64,000 nt of DNA, taken from assembly GCF_964031115.1 (NCBI RefSeq), contig NZ_OZ035006.1, positions 124,001-188,000 of the forward strand. Direction: 5' to 3'. The DNA comes from Spiroplasma endosymbiont of Clivina fossor. GTDB taxonomy: Bacteria; Bacillota_I; Bacilli_A; Mycoplasmatales; Nriv7. The notes beneath the pieces were generated by a model. It was not told where the DNA came from. It did no database searches and worked only from the letters and a program-made list of their open reading frames with translations. The translations under genes and the position numbers were made by a program. Shown here piece by piece: positions 10,711 to 22,740 of this stretch. Position 1 is the first letter of the stretch, and every line of letters begins with the position of its first letter.

Positions 10711-12037
10711 GAGCCTGTCCAAAATTCTGTGTCTCGATAATTCATTCTGAATTATACTTAAAAGAAGGAGAACAGAAAATGACAAAAAAAAAAAATAAAA
10801 AAAGAACCTGACGCAATTGATAAAGTTGTTGATTATTTTTTAGAAAATATTGATAATCCACAAGATTTATTTAAAGGCAATACTATTTTTCAGGAATTTA
10901 CCAAAAAATTAACTGAACGAATGTTAAATACGGAAATTAAAGATTATCTTGAAACTGATGAGAATCATAATAAAAGAAATGGCAACACACAAAAAACCAT
11001 TATTACTAAAAATGGTTCAATCGCAATTGATGTACCAAGAGATCGAAATAGTACTTTTGAACCAGTAATTATTCCGAAAAGACAAAGAAGATTTGATAAC
11101 TTTGATCAAAAAGTAATTTCTTTATATGCAAGAGGAATGACAATTTCTGATATCAAAGCACAATTGCAAGAATTCTATCACGGAGCAGAAATTTCAGAAA
11201 GTTTAATTAGTCAAATAACTGATGATGTTATTGAAGAAGTTAAAATGTGACAAACTAAACCTTTAGAGAAGATTTATCCGATTGTTTATTTTGATTGTAT
11301 TGTTGTTAAAGTAAAGCAAGATAAACGAATAATAAATAAAGCAGTTTATCTTGCCTTAGGGATTAATTTAGATGGTTTAAAAGATATTTTAGGAATGTGA
11401 ATTAGTGAGAATGAGGGAGCCAAATTTTGACTTAATAATCTTACGGAAATGAAAAATCGTGGGTTACAAGATATTCTTGTTGCTTGTAGTGATAATTTAA
11501 ACTGGGATGTTTGATGCAATAGAAGCTGTTTTCCCAAAAACACAGCATCAATTATGCATTGTTCATCAAATTCGCAATAGTTTAAAATTTGTTCCTTACA
11601 AAGATCGCAAACTTGTAGCTAATGATTTAAAATCAATTTATACAGCAATTAATGAAGAAATAGCGTTAATTGCTTTAGATCATTTTTCAGAAAAATGAAA
11701 TAAAAAGTATCCACAAATTACTAAATCATGAAAAAATAACTGAAATAATTTAATAATTTTTCTTGAATATCCTCAGGAATTTAGAAGAATTATTTACACA
11801 ACTAATGCGATTGAATCTGTTAATAGTCAATTAAGAAAAGTCATTAAGAATAAAAAGATTTTTCCTAATGACGCATCAGTTTTTAAAATATTTTATTTAG
11901 CATTTCAAAATATGGTTAAGAAATGAACGATGCCAATTCAAAATTGGGGTAGTGCAATTTCACATTTAATGATAAAATTTGAAGACAGAGTGAATTTAAG
12001 TTAATTACTTAGAGACACAGTTAATTGTACAGTCCCC
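10711..12037 (+). mobile_element. IS256-family element, copy C2, in the fur gene
   Basis: This 1327-bp element has ends GAGCCTGTCC and ACAGTCCCC. The flanks are AAAAAAACA on the left and AAAAACAA on the right, an A-rich duplication blurred by one base. It is inserted antiparallel to fur. Confidence 0.85.
10779..12004 (+). pseudogene. IS256 transposase, copy C2, two frameshifts
   Basis: Twelve A residues follow ATGAC instead of eight, shifting the frame at codon 6. An extra A near 11500 (TTTAAACTG against TTTAACTG) breaks it again within the second Asp motif. The rest matches C1 and C3 closely, and the C-terminal NWGSAISHLMIKFEDRVNLS is present. Inactive as read. Confidence 0.82.
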
Positions 12038-12256
12038 AAAAACAAATCTAAAGTATTATAAACTGACATGACATTAATATTTTTATGTTCATCATTTTCT
12101 TTTTTCAATTCTCTAATAATACCATTAATATTTAGATGTTGCTTCTTTAATAATAATTTTAATATTGCTAATCTAATATTAGTTAAACGATGCCCTTTAT
12201 TTTTTAATACTTGCGTTAATTTCTCATAATCTCATTTCACAATTTTAACGCCCTTT

Positions 12257-12493
12257 TTAACTATTACTATTTACTACTTCTTCAATAATAATTATTAAAT
12301 CCTGAACAGTATTAATATCACTTAACTTATTATCAGGAATCCGAAATTTATATTCTTCTTCTGCTAAAATAATTAAATCCATCAATTCTAAAGAGTCCAA
12401 ACCTAAATTACGGAAATTAGTTTCTAATGATATTTTTACTTTGATACCCTTTTTTTCTTTCAATAATTTAGCAATTTCAGCTAATCAATTCAT
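12257..12493 (-). CDS. acpP: acyl carrier protein
   Basis: The product is 78 residues. GLDSLELMDLI contains the DSL serine to which 4'-phosphopantetheine is attached, at about residue 38. The LAEEEYKFRIPDN and VQDLIIIIEE helices complete the ACP four-helix fold. Most Spiroplasma lack full fatty-acid synthesis, so it probably serves phospholipid acyl transfer (PlsX/PlsC) or lipoate-type reactions. AAAAAGGAGG before the ATG is a strong ribosome-binding site. It sits between proS and the fur-family remnant on one strand. Confidence 0.88.
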
Positions 12494-12510
12494 TAAATTC
12501 TTCCTCCTTT

Positions 12511-13930
<1,420 letters not shown>

Positions 13931-13938
<8 letters not shown>

Positions 13939-14626
13939 TAACTTTTAACTTCTTTCCTTTAATTCCTTCAATAATATCTTTATCACCATAAAATATTTTA
14001 ATATCAATTTGTTGATAAGAAACATATTGTTGTAATCTTTTATATATTTCCATATCTTTAATTAAAATTGCTCTAATAGCATTAACACTAATTGGTTCAT
14101 TAACGATAACTCGTTGCAAATTATTATTAAACTCTCAATCTTTTTTAGTATTTTCATATAATTTGACTAAATCAATATAAAAAATTGCCACCGTAGTTAA
14201 ATCAATCTTATTTTCTAAGCATCAACTTCAAAATTGATGACGACTACTAGTAGATAATTCTAATTCAAGATGATCATCTTTTTCTAAATATGTTCAAACA
14301 ATATACTTTTCATTTTCTTTAAGTTTCTTAGATTTTACCGGTTTAATTCCTTGCTCTAAAATATAAAAAATATTAGCAATGGAACTATAAAAATAAAAAT
14401 GATCAACCTTTTGTAATAATAATTGCTTAATAATTCTTTTAGTAGCATTTCGTGTTCATCCAAAATGAATATCAACTTTATTAACTGTTGGAACACTTTT
14501 TGAAAATAAATGTTTAAAAAAACCTCGTCTTTCTTTAACTTCCGGTTTTTTTTCTAAACTTACAGGAGAATCTTGTTTTTCTAACTGCTTAGCAATTTTT
14601 TTATTAATTTTTTTCGTTTTTTGCAT
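13931..14626 (-). CDS. protein of unknown function with weak resemblance to DarT/DUF4433
   Basis: The 231-residue protein has a basic, low-complexity N-terminus of about 50 residues (KKINKKIAKQLEKQ). A folded region follows. The order FYFYSSIANIFYILEQGI, then a Trp/His-rich strand, TVAIFYIDLVKL and NEPISVNAIRAILI recalls ADP-ribosyltransferases of the DarT class. The usual catalytic Glu context and N-terminal His/Thr are not evident, so any such domain may be degenerate. It overlaps proS by 8 bp. No antitoxin-like macrodomain gene is adjacent. Confidence 0.55.
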
Positions 14627-14641
14627 TATTACTTTCCTTTC

Positions 14642-16162
14642 CTAAAATAAGGGATCAAAAATTTTAACAATTGGTAAAATCATTATCCGATAAAATCAAT
14701 TTTTTTTCTTTAACGGTGATGTCGTTAAAAGAATACTTCTTTCAATATCTCATAAATAATTCTTTTCTAGTTGCTTATTAGCATCCCCATAAAGAATAAC
14801 AATAGTTTGATGATCGTGATAAAGACTACGAAAATCTAAATTAGTTGATCCAATAATGACTAAATTATCATCAATTAATGCTGTTTTTGAATGATTAAAA
14901 ATCTTACTCATTTCATAAATTTTTATCCCCGAATTAAATAATTCATCATAATATGAACGACTAATATCAAGAATAAAAAATTTATCAGTTTTTCCTGGCA
15001 TTAATAATCGCACATCAACACCTGACTTAGCAGCATTTTTTAATGCCGTCACAATATCATCAGTCGGGATAAAATACGGCGTCGATAACCAAACACGACT
15101 TTTAGCACTAGAAATAACTTTAACATAAATATCCTTTTGAATCGTTTCATAAGTATTGGGGCCATCATCAATAACCTGAACAATATTACTAGTTTTACCA
15201 TCATATGGTTCATTTTTTAACAATTTCTTATCAAACACTAACGACTCGCCAGTTGTAAAATATCAATCCTGTAAAAATATTAACTCTAAACTACAAACAG
15301 CACTACCTTGCAAACGAACTTGACTATCGCGTCAAAAGCCATATTTAGAACTTAAATGACAATAAGCATCACCAACATTAATGCCTCCCGTATAACCAAT
15401 CTTGCCATCAATAATAACATCTTTACGATGATTACGATAATTATTACGACCACTAATAAAAGGTAAATTTATCGGTGAAAATCTTTTTAAATGAACGCCA
15501 GCGCGTTTTAATTTCTGAATTGTATCATGATAAACTGTAAAAAAACTTCCAGCATGATCATAAATTAAGCGAATATTAACGCCTTGATAAGTTTTTTTAA
15601 TTAATAACTGTGTCAAATATTTTAAAACTTCACCATCATCTAAAATGAAATAATTAATATGAATATAATTTTCAGCACTTTCTAAGTCTTTAAATAACAA
15701 CGAAAACTTTTCAATTCCATTAGTTATTAAATCAACTTTCGTATGATTATATAGTGGTCTTTGTGATATATTAGTAGTCAAATGTAAAATACTTCGTTCT
15801 TCTTTAATTTGATTTTTTAAAAAGTTATTCGTATAATTAAAATCCTCTTTAGCATAAAAATCTTGATATTTTTTTAAATAAAACTTTTGTGCTTTCGTAT
15901 AACGATAAGTTCGACCAAAAATAATAAAGATTATAATACCAACAATTGGTAACGCATACACAGCAATAATTCAAGAAATTTTTGTTCGTGCTGGTCGGTT
16001 GGAAACAAAAATAATTAATGCTGTTAAAGTTCCAAATGAAATTGTTACTACACCAATAATTCATAATCAATCAATATATTTAGCAATAATAAAAATACAA
16101 GTCACCAATAAAAGTACTAAAAGAACAAAAGTAATTGCTAAACGCATTTTTTTATTTAACAT
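14642..16162 (-). CDS. cls: cardiolipin synthase
   Basis: The product is 506 residues. Two N-terminal membrane helices and a PLDc_N-type segment ending in FGRTYRY come first. Two phospholipase-D motifs follow: HRKDVIID near residue 245 and HSKTALID near 430. It condenses two phosphatidylglycerols into cardiolipin at the membrane, important in a wall-less cell. AAGGTGG lies upstream of the ATG. Only 15 bp separate it from the next gene downstream, so it probably heads the cls - unknown - proS - acpP - fur operon. Confidence 0.93.
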
Positions 16163-16236
16163 TAATTTAAGTCCACCTTATAAATAAAATATTGTTTTTT
16201 TAAATATGTATTAATTTTATCTTAATATCACAAAAA

Positions 16237-16263
16237 AACAACTTTACAATAAGTAAAGTTGTT
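16237..16263 (-). terminator. terminator between cls and tRNA-Ser
   Basis: An inverted repeat (AACAACTTTAC / GTAAAGTTGTT) with a 5-nt loop is followed, on the minus strand, by a T-run. It would end transcripts of tRNA-Ser before cls. Confidence 0.7.
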
Positions 16264-16293
16264 AACAACAAATATCAAATTATTTAAAATTAA

Positions 16294-16384
16294 TGGCGGA
16301 GCAGACGAGATTCGAACTCGTGCGCCAATTGCTTGACCTAACTCCTTAGCAGGGAGCCCTCTTAACCACTTGAGTACTGCTCCA
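16294..16384 (-). tRNA. tRNA-Ser(GCU)
   Basis: A 91-nt gene with encoded CCA, a long variable arm and an acceptor stem GGAGCAG/CTGCTCC. The anticodon loop CTGCTAA gives anticodon GCU for AGU/AGC codons. The long variable arm and GTTCGAATC T-loop support a serine tRNA. Confidence 0.93.
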
Positions 16385-16479
16385 TAGTGATTAACACACA
16401 TAAATAATTATATCTAAAATTTAAAAAAAATAACATCCAAAATTTTTTTTAATTTTGTCGAAAACTCTTGATATTTATT

Positions 16480-17547
16480 AGACTTCTTGCAAAATTAATT
16501 TAAAATATAATTGAATTGTTGTTTTTAATAAAAAGGTGGAATTTAAATGAAATTTAAAAAAAATAATCAAATAAGTGATAAAAATTTTTTAAGATTAACT
16601 GGTATTAAACATACTACTTTTAATAAAATGCTAGAAATTTTAAAAATAGAAGAATTAAAAAAGAGATTTCGTCGCGGAAGAACCAATAAATTATCATTAG
16701 AAAATCGTATTTTAATGACTTTAGAATATTGAAGAGAATATAGAACTTATTTTCATATTGCAAAAAGTTATGATATTAGTGAAAGTAGTTGTTATAGAAA
16801 TATCAAATGAATTGAAGACACTTTAATAAAACACCCTAATTTTCAACAACTTACTGGTCAAAAATCACTATTAAAAGATTATTTCAAAGATAAGACTGTT
16901 ATAATTGATGTAACTGAAAGCCAAATCCAACGCCCAAAAAAAGACAAAAACAGCACTACTCAGGAAAAAAGAAAAAACACACAATAAAAACACAAGTTAT
17001 AATTGAAAAAGATAGTAAAAAAATTATTAGTTCTGATTTTTCTTATGGTAAAAACCATGACTTTAAAATTTTAAAAGATTCAAAAATTAAATTTTTACCA
17101 GAAACAACTGTTTTAGTGGATTTAGGTTATCAAGGCATACAAAAAATTAATCATAATGTTTTAATTCCTAAAAGAAAATCAAAGAAAAACCCTTTAAATA
17201 AAGAAGAAAAGCAAAATAATGAGCGAATTTCAAAAATGAGAATTGTTATTGAAAATGTTTTTGCTATACTTAAAAAATTTAAAATTATTAGTGAAAAATA
17301 TCGAAATCGTAGAAAAAGATTTGCTTTAAGATTTAATTTAATAGCTTCAATTTATAATTTACAACTATTAGTTTAAATATATTTGATAATTTAAAATTTC
17401 AGTCTTTTTTTATTGTAAATAATAATTTTTATTATGTTTTAATGACAAAATATTTGTAAAAATAATCTAAAAATTATTTTAATAACACTTTTATATTTAT
17501 TTTAAATTTAAAAATTATAATTATCATATTAATTTTGCAAGAAGTCT
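16480..17547 (+). mobile_element. IS5-family element (ISL2/IS427-like), copy B1
   Basis: The element is 1068 bp. Its terminal inverted repeats begin AGACTTCTTGCAAAATTAAT. A 3-bp duplication ATT is seen by comparing with the uninterrupted IS1595 end. All copies in this window show ATT or AAT duplications, so the target rule appears to be A-N-T. Two overlapping transposase frames joined by a slippery A-run fit the IS5 family. It sits between the left IS1595 inverted repeat and that element's promoter. Confidence 0.85.
16547..17376 (+). CDS. IS5-type transposase, copy B1, two frames joined by -1 frameshift
   Basis: Frame A (16547-16987) holds a helix-turn-helix (LTGIKHTTFNKMLEIL, ISESSCYRNIKWIE) and the first catalytic Asp in VIIDVTESQIQRPKK. 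Frame B, ending at 17376, holds LVDLGYQGI with the second Asp and MRIVIENVFAILKKFK with the Glu. A run of seven A after CC (near 16936) allows a -1 slip, giving QRPKKRQKQHYSGKKK, the normal IS5 sequence. All five copies keep the same layout, so it is a regulated frameshift rather than decay. AGGTGG precedes the ATG. Confidence 0.82.
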
Positions 17548-17603
17548 ATTGAATATACTTAATTTTAGGTATATTTTTAATATGATAGAGGTGGATAATA
17601 ATT

Positions 17604-18563
17604 ATGGAAAAAATAATTCAAGAACTAGTAAATACTTTAACAGATGATCAATTTTTAGAATTTTATGAAAAAGTCAAACAACAAGCAGAATTAATAAAAA
17701 AACAAAAACGGTTAAATGAAATTGATCAAAAATTTAGAGCGCAAGGTATTAAATGCCCTAAATGTGAATCTTACCATTGCGTTAAAAATGGACATAATTC
17801 AGAAGGAAAACAAAAATATTTATGTAAAAATTGCCGTGCAAGTTTTGACGCTTTTCGTAATCATTTTATTTATTGAAGTCATTTAAATTATGAACAATGA
17901 AATTTATTGATTCAAATTTCATTGCCGGGGCAATCTAGTAAAACAATTTCTCGTTTTATTAAAACTACATTAAAAACTGCTTGATATAATCGTCAAAAAT
18001 TAATGAAATCAAAACAATTAGAAAATACCCAATTAAAATTTAAAAAATTATCTGGTAAAATCCAAATCGATGAAACATTTATTAAAGAAATCCATAAAGG
18101 AAATTTCAAATATAAAACTGATCCACGAAGAATTCACCTTGACCCATTCGCAACTAATACTAAATGCTGTATTCAAATGGCAATTGATAATAATAACAAT
18201 ATTTATGTTAAATCCACAAACACCAAACGTTTACAAAAACAATGAGTTATTGAAAATATGAACAAAGAATTAATTAACGAAAATTCAATTATTACTTCTG
18301 ATATGCAAAAATTATATTTTTTAGTAGCAAAACAAACAAATTCTACTTTATGTGTAACTAAAACAACAACTAATCCTGAAGCTAGTTATCGTAACTTAAA
18401 TAAAATCAGTAAATTACAATCTAGTCTTAAAGAAGCCTTAATTCATTATCATGGTTTAGGTTTTACTAATATTCAAAATTATTTAAATCTCTGAAAATGA
18501 AAATACCAACATAAGGGTTTAACTCCAAACCAACAAACAGCGGTATTATATTTTAATGTATAA
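17604..18563 (+). CDS. IS1595-type transposase, copy A4
   Basis: The 319-codon frame is unbroken and differs from A1 by an I-to-T change in the KTTTNPE segment. The nested B1 element lies upstream, so the coding region is untouched, but the original upstream promoter context has been changed. Confidence 0.83.
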
Positions 18564-18662
18564 AAAAGTTAAAATAAAAATAGTAATTTTACATAAAAGC
18601 CTTTTAAAATTATCAAGTTGATGATTTTTTTATTTTATCAAGAGTTTTCGACAAAATTAAAA

Positions 18663-18781
18663 ATTTTTTACAACAAAAATCATACATAAGAAATATATAC
18701 TTAATTTGCATATTGAAATAATTTATAGTAAATGATTATTTTTTCTTTTTTAAAAAATACCTAAGAAAACTAAACGCGACC
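18663..18781. repeat. 119-bp repeat, copy 1
   Basis: Identical to 33613-33731 over its whole length. In both places it directly follows the right end of an IS1595 copy and ends in AAACGCGACC, after which the flanks diverge. Its last 25 bp recur inverted at 54140-54164. The region has no gene. It may be the terminal part of an otherwise lost mobile element. Confidence 0.75.
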
Positions 18782-18798
18782 TTTCTTTATAATTTACT

Positions 18799-18826
18799 TT
18801 GTCAGTTTTAATAACTTTGATAGAAT
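18799..18826 (+). promoter_or_regulatory. probable original promoter of tRNA-Trp, now cut off
   Basis: TTGTCA (18799-18804), a 16-bp spacer and TAGAAT (18821-18826) form a sigma-A-type promoter pointing at tRNA-Trp. If IS copy B2 and one duplicated AAT are removed, the -10 box lies about 14 bp before the mature tRNA 5' end. B2 is inserted exactly at the end of the -10 box. Confidence 0.55.
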
Positions 18827-19895
18827 AGACTTCTTGCAAAATTAATATGATAATTATAATTTTTAAATTTAAAATAAATATAAAAGTGTTATTAAAATAA
18901 TTTTTAGATTATTTTTACAAATATTTTGTCATTAAAACATAATAAAAATTATTATTTACAATAAAAAAAGACTGAAATTTTAAATTATCAAATATATTTA
19001 AACTAATAGTTGTAAATTATAAATTGAAGCTATTAAATTAAATCTTAAAGCAAATCTTTTTCTACGATTTCGATATTTTTCACTAATAATTTTAAATTTT
19101 TTAAGTATAGCAAAAACATTTTCAATAACAATTCTCATTTTTGAAATTCGCTCATTATTTTGCTTTTCTTCTTTATTTAAAGGGTTTTTCTTTGATTTTC
19201 TTTTAGGAATTAAAACATTATGATTAATTTTTTGTATGCCTTGATAACCTAAATCCACTAAAACAGTTGTTTCTGGTAAAAATTTAATTTTTGAATCTTT
19301 TAAAATTTTAAAGTCATGGTTTTTACCATAAGAAAAATCAGAACTAATAATTTTTTTACTATCTTTTTCAATTATAACTTGTGTTTTTATTGTGTGTTTT
19401 TTCTTTTTTCCTGAGTAGTGCTGTTTTTGTCTTTTTTTGGGCGTTGGATTTGGCTTTCAGTTACATCAATTATAACAGTCTTATCTTTGAAATAATCTTT
19501 TAATAGTGATTTTTGACCAGTAAGTTGTTGAAAATTAGGGTGTTTTATTAAAGTGTCTTCAATTCATTTGATATTTCTATAACAACTACTTTCACTAATA
19601 TCATAACTTTTTGCAATATGAAAATAAGTTCTATATTCTCTTCAATATTCTAAAGTCATTAAAATACGATTTTCTAATGATAATTTATTGGTTCTTCCGC
19701 GACGAAATCTCTTTTTTAATTCTTCTATTTTTAAAATTTCTAGCATTTTATTAAAAGTAGTATGTTTAATACCAGTTAATCTTAAAAAATTTTTATCACT
19801 TATTTGATTATTTTTTTTAAATTTCATTTAAATTCCACCTTTTTATTTAAAAACAACAATTCAATTATATTTTAAATTAATTTTGCAAGAAGTCT
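18827..19895 (-). mobile_element. IS5-type element, copy B2, between promoter and tRNA-Trp
   Basis: The element is 1069 bp with AAT on both sides (18824-18826 and 19896-19898). One extra T near the right-hand ribosome-binding region distinguishes it from the other copies. Confidence 0.88.
18998..19827 (-). CDS. IS5-type transposase, copy B2 (frameshift fusion)
   Basis: Both frames and the A-run are intact, with frame A starting at 19827 and frame B ending at 18998. Residues are the same as in B1 in all segments I compared. Confidence 0.82.
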
Positions 19896-19911
19896 AATAT
19901 ATTTATATTAT

Positions 19912-19987
19912 AGGGGTATAGTTCAATTGGTAGAACAGCGGTCTTCAAAACCGCGTGTTGTGGGTTCAAGTCCTGCTACCCCTGCCA
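19912..19987 (+). tRNA. tRNA-Trp(UCA), reads UGA as tryptophan
   Basis: A 76-nt gene with encoded CCA. The acceptor stem is AGGGGTA/TACCCCT, and the anticodon loop CTTCAAA gives anticodon UCA. In Mollicutes this tRNA inserts Trp at UGA, on which nearly every gene here depends. A selenocysteine tRNA would need a longer acceptor stem and long variable arm, which are absent. The gene now lies 17 bp from the end of IS copy B2. Confidence 0.92.
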
Positions 19988-20937
19988 ATAAAATTAGTTA
20001 TTAAGGATGATAGCAATATAAAAATAACCATGGGTGCATAACTTAAAGGTAGATAATGAAAAAGACCTTTTTTCATTCAATTGTAAATTCATTATACATT
20101 TATTAATCAAATTTGCAAAACAAAAATTACAAACTTATTAAATTCGCACATTTTTAAAAATATTAAATTGAAAAATTATTGTTTAGTTTATATGTTCTTC
20201 CATTTAGCATGTTTTTAAGCACGGCCAGCGAAAATATCTTACTTCCATAACCTAGACATGATTTCACTAATCTAGATACATCAGATTCAGCTGATACTCC
20301 AATATTCCAACTTTCTCCTTGATGTATAATGCCAACTTGATTATTTTTAAAGTACTTAAATATTTCTTTTGGGGCATAAATTTTTAATAATTCCATTAAA
20401 TTGTCATATTCACCAGAATAAAAATAATTAATAGCTTTTTGAAAAAGTTCTTTGCCATGATATAACTTTGAAAATAAAAATACTTTTCTTAATTCTCTTA
20501 CAGCATGATATCGATCTAAAATATATTTAGCTCCCATAAAAGATGCCAGTTGTTTAATTCATGTTGCACCATCCCCGCCAACGACTAATTTAGCATTATC
20601 AAAATTTTCATAAAATTGTGATCCTAATTCAAGTAATTTTTTTGATAAGTCTTTGGTTGGAAATCTTTCATCCTTACCAATAAAGAATGTAGTTCTCTTA
20701 TTTTTCAATTTCTTTCTTTTCTTATTAATTGTTTTTTCATCATAACCAGTACAAAAAGAAATAGTTCTAATTTGAGTATCTTTATTTCTTTTAAATTTTT
20801 TCCACCTTTTCTTTTTAAATCTATCTGTATTGGCGAAAGAATCATCAGTATAAATATAAACAATTTGTTTATCTTCTAATAATATTTTTTTATTTACTTG
20901 ATTTCTTTTATCATCATTTTTAACTGATTTAAATATT

Positions 20938-22005
20938 AGACTTCTTGCAAAATTAATATGATAATTATAATTTTTAAATTTAAAATAAATATAAAAGTGT
21001 TATTAAAATAATTTTTAGATTATTTTTACAAATATTTTGTCATTAAAACATAATAAAAATTATTATTTACAATAAAAAAAGACTGAAATTTTAAATTATC
21101 AAATATATTTAAACTAATAGTTGTAAATTATAAATTGAAGCTATTAAATTAAATCTTAAAGCAAATCTTTTTCTACGATTTCGATATTTTTCACTAATAA
21201 TTTTAAATTTTTTAAGTATAGCAAAAACATTTTCAATAACAATTCTCATTTTTGAAATTCGCTCATTATTTTGCTTTTCTTCTTTATTTAAAGGGTTTTT
21301 CTTTGATTTTCTTTTAGGAATTAAAACATTATGATTAATTTTTTGTATGCCTTGATAACCTAAATCCACTAAAACAGTTGTTTCTGGTAAAAATTTAATT
21401 TTTGAATCTTTTAAAATTTTAAAGTCATGGTTTTTACCATAAGAAAAATCAGAACTAATAATTTTTTTACTATCTTTTTCAATTATAACTTGTGTTTTTA
21501 TTGTGTGTTTTTTCTTTTTTCCTGAGTAGTGCTGTTTTTGTCTTTTTTTGGGCGTTGGATTTGGCTTTCAGTTACATCAATTATAACAGTCTTATCTTTG
21601 AAATAATCTTTTAATAGTGATTTTTGACCAGTAAGTTGTTGAAAATTAGGGTGTTTTATTAAAGTGTCTTCAATTCATTTGATATTTCTATAACAACTAC
21701 TTTCACTAATATCATAACTTTTTGCAATATGAAAATAAGTTCTATATTCTCTTCAATATTCTAAAGTCATTAAAATACGATTTTCTAATGATAATTTATT
21801 GGTTCTTCCGCGACGAAATCTCTTTTTTAATTCTTCTATTTTTAAAATTTCTAGCATTTTATTAAAAGTAGTATGTTTAATACCAGTTAATCTTAAAAAA
21901 TTTTTATCACTTATTTGATTATTTTTTTTAAATTTCATTTAAATTCCACCTTTTTATTAAAAACAACAATTCAATTATATTTTAAATTAATTTTGCAAGA
22001 AGTCT
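20938..22005 (-). mobile_element. IS5-type element, copy B3, followed by partial tandem repeats
   Basis: This is a complete 1068-bp copy. Its left flank is ATT, and the matching ATT occurs only after the two additional partial units, at 22808-22810. The repeats therefore arose within the insertion. Confidence 0.85.
21109..21938 (-). CDS. IS5-type transposase, copy B3 (frameshift fusion)
   Basis: Intact two-frame arrangement, frame A from 21938 and frame B ending at 21109, with the same slippery A-run. The downstream partial copies repeat only its N-terminal 111 codons. Confidence 0.82.
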
Positions 22006-22339
22006 AATCTTTTAATAGTGATTTTTGACCAGTAAGTTGTTGAAAATTAGGGTGTTTTATTAAAGTGTCTTCAATTCATTTGATATTTCTATAACAACTA
22101 CTTTCACTAATATCATAACTTTTTGCAATATGAAAATAAGTTCTATATTCTCTTCAATATTCTAAAGTCATTAAAATACGATTTTCTAATGATAATTTAT
22201 TGGTTCTTCCGCGACGAAATCTCTTTTTTAATTCTTCTATTTTTAAAATTTCTAGCATTTTATTAAAAGTAGTATGTTTAATACCAGTTAATCTTAAAAA
22301 ATTTTTATCACTTATTTGATTATTTTTTTTAAATTTCAT
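22004..22339 (-). CDS. truncated IS5 transposase N-terminal domain, 111 aa, unit 2
   Basis: It retains the ribosome-binding site, start and helix-turn-helix region up to GQKSLLKD. The junction with the next IS end creates GAT TAG, stopping translation cleanly. It lacks all catalytic residues. If expressed it could bind IS ends without cutting, but this is conjecture. Confidence 0.6.
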
Positions 22340-22404
22340 TTAAATTCCACCTTTTTATTAAAAACAACAATTCAATTATATTTTAAATTAATTTTGCAAG
22401 AAGT

Positions 22405-22740
22405 CTAATCTTTTAATAGTGATTTTTGACCAGTAAGTTGTTGAAAATTAGGGTGTTTTATTAAAGTGTCTTCAATTCATTTGATATTTCTATAACAACT
22501 ACTTTCACTAATATCATAACTTTTTGCAATATGAAAATAAGTTCTATATTCTCTTCAATATTCTAAAGTCATTAAAATACGATTTTCTAATGATAATTTA
22601 TTGGTTCTTCCGCGACGAAATCTCTTTTTTAATTCTTCTATTTTTAAAATTTCTAGCATTTTATTAAAAGTAGTATGTTTAATACCAGTTAATCTTAAAA
22701 AATTTTTATCACTTATTTGATTATTTTTTTTAAATTTCAT
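22405..22740 (-). CDS. truncated IS5 transposase N-terminal domain, 111 aa, unit 3
   Basis: Same product and stop as unit 2, one repeat period (401 bp) further on. With the full copy B3 there are three start regions in tandem on this strand. Confidence 0.6.

Larger units (their letters stand above)
10538..12240 (-). pseudogene. Fur-family metal or peroxide regulator, split by IS256 and truncated
   Basis: The N-terminal part (12240 down to 12038) gives KGHRLTNIRLAILKLL and NVMSVYNTLDLF, the Fur winged-helix signature. The C-terminal part (10710 down to 10538) gives FLQEELIYLNVFKG, then HLVCETCPCHKVIHL, which aligns with the metal-binding dimerisation domain. IS256 copy C2 separates them. IS1595 copy A3 replaces the last part after EDFQDNF. 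The start is GTG 12240, 16 bp after the acpP stop. It might have been PerR- or Fur-like. It cannot be functional here. Confidence 0.85.
16447..18662 (+). mobile_element. IS1595-type element, copy A4, carrying nested IS5-type B1
   Basis: Both 26-bp ends are present; removing B1 and its 3-bp duplication leaves 1145 bp. The insertion lies in a T-run about 60 bp beyond tRNA-Ser and the flanks share an AATTTTT stretch, compatible with an 8-bp duplication. Its right flank (18663-18781) is identical to the right flank of copy A6. Confidence 0.85.

Noticed and set aside
16547..17376. IS5 transposase copies as pseudogenes
   Set aside because: All five copies have the same two-frame layout with a slippery A-run, which points to programmed frameshifting rather than independent decay.
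19912..19987. tRNA with anticodon UCA as a selenocysteine tRNA
   Set aside because: The acceptor stem is 7 bp, there is no long variable arm, and UGA is used as Trp throughout the window.
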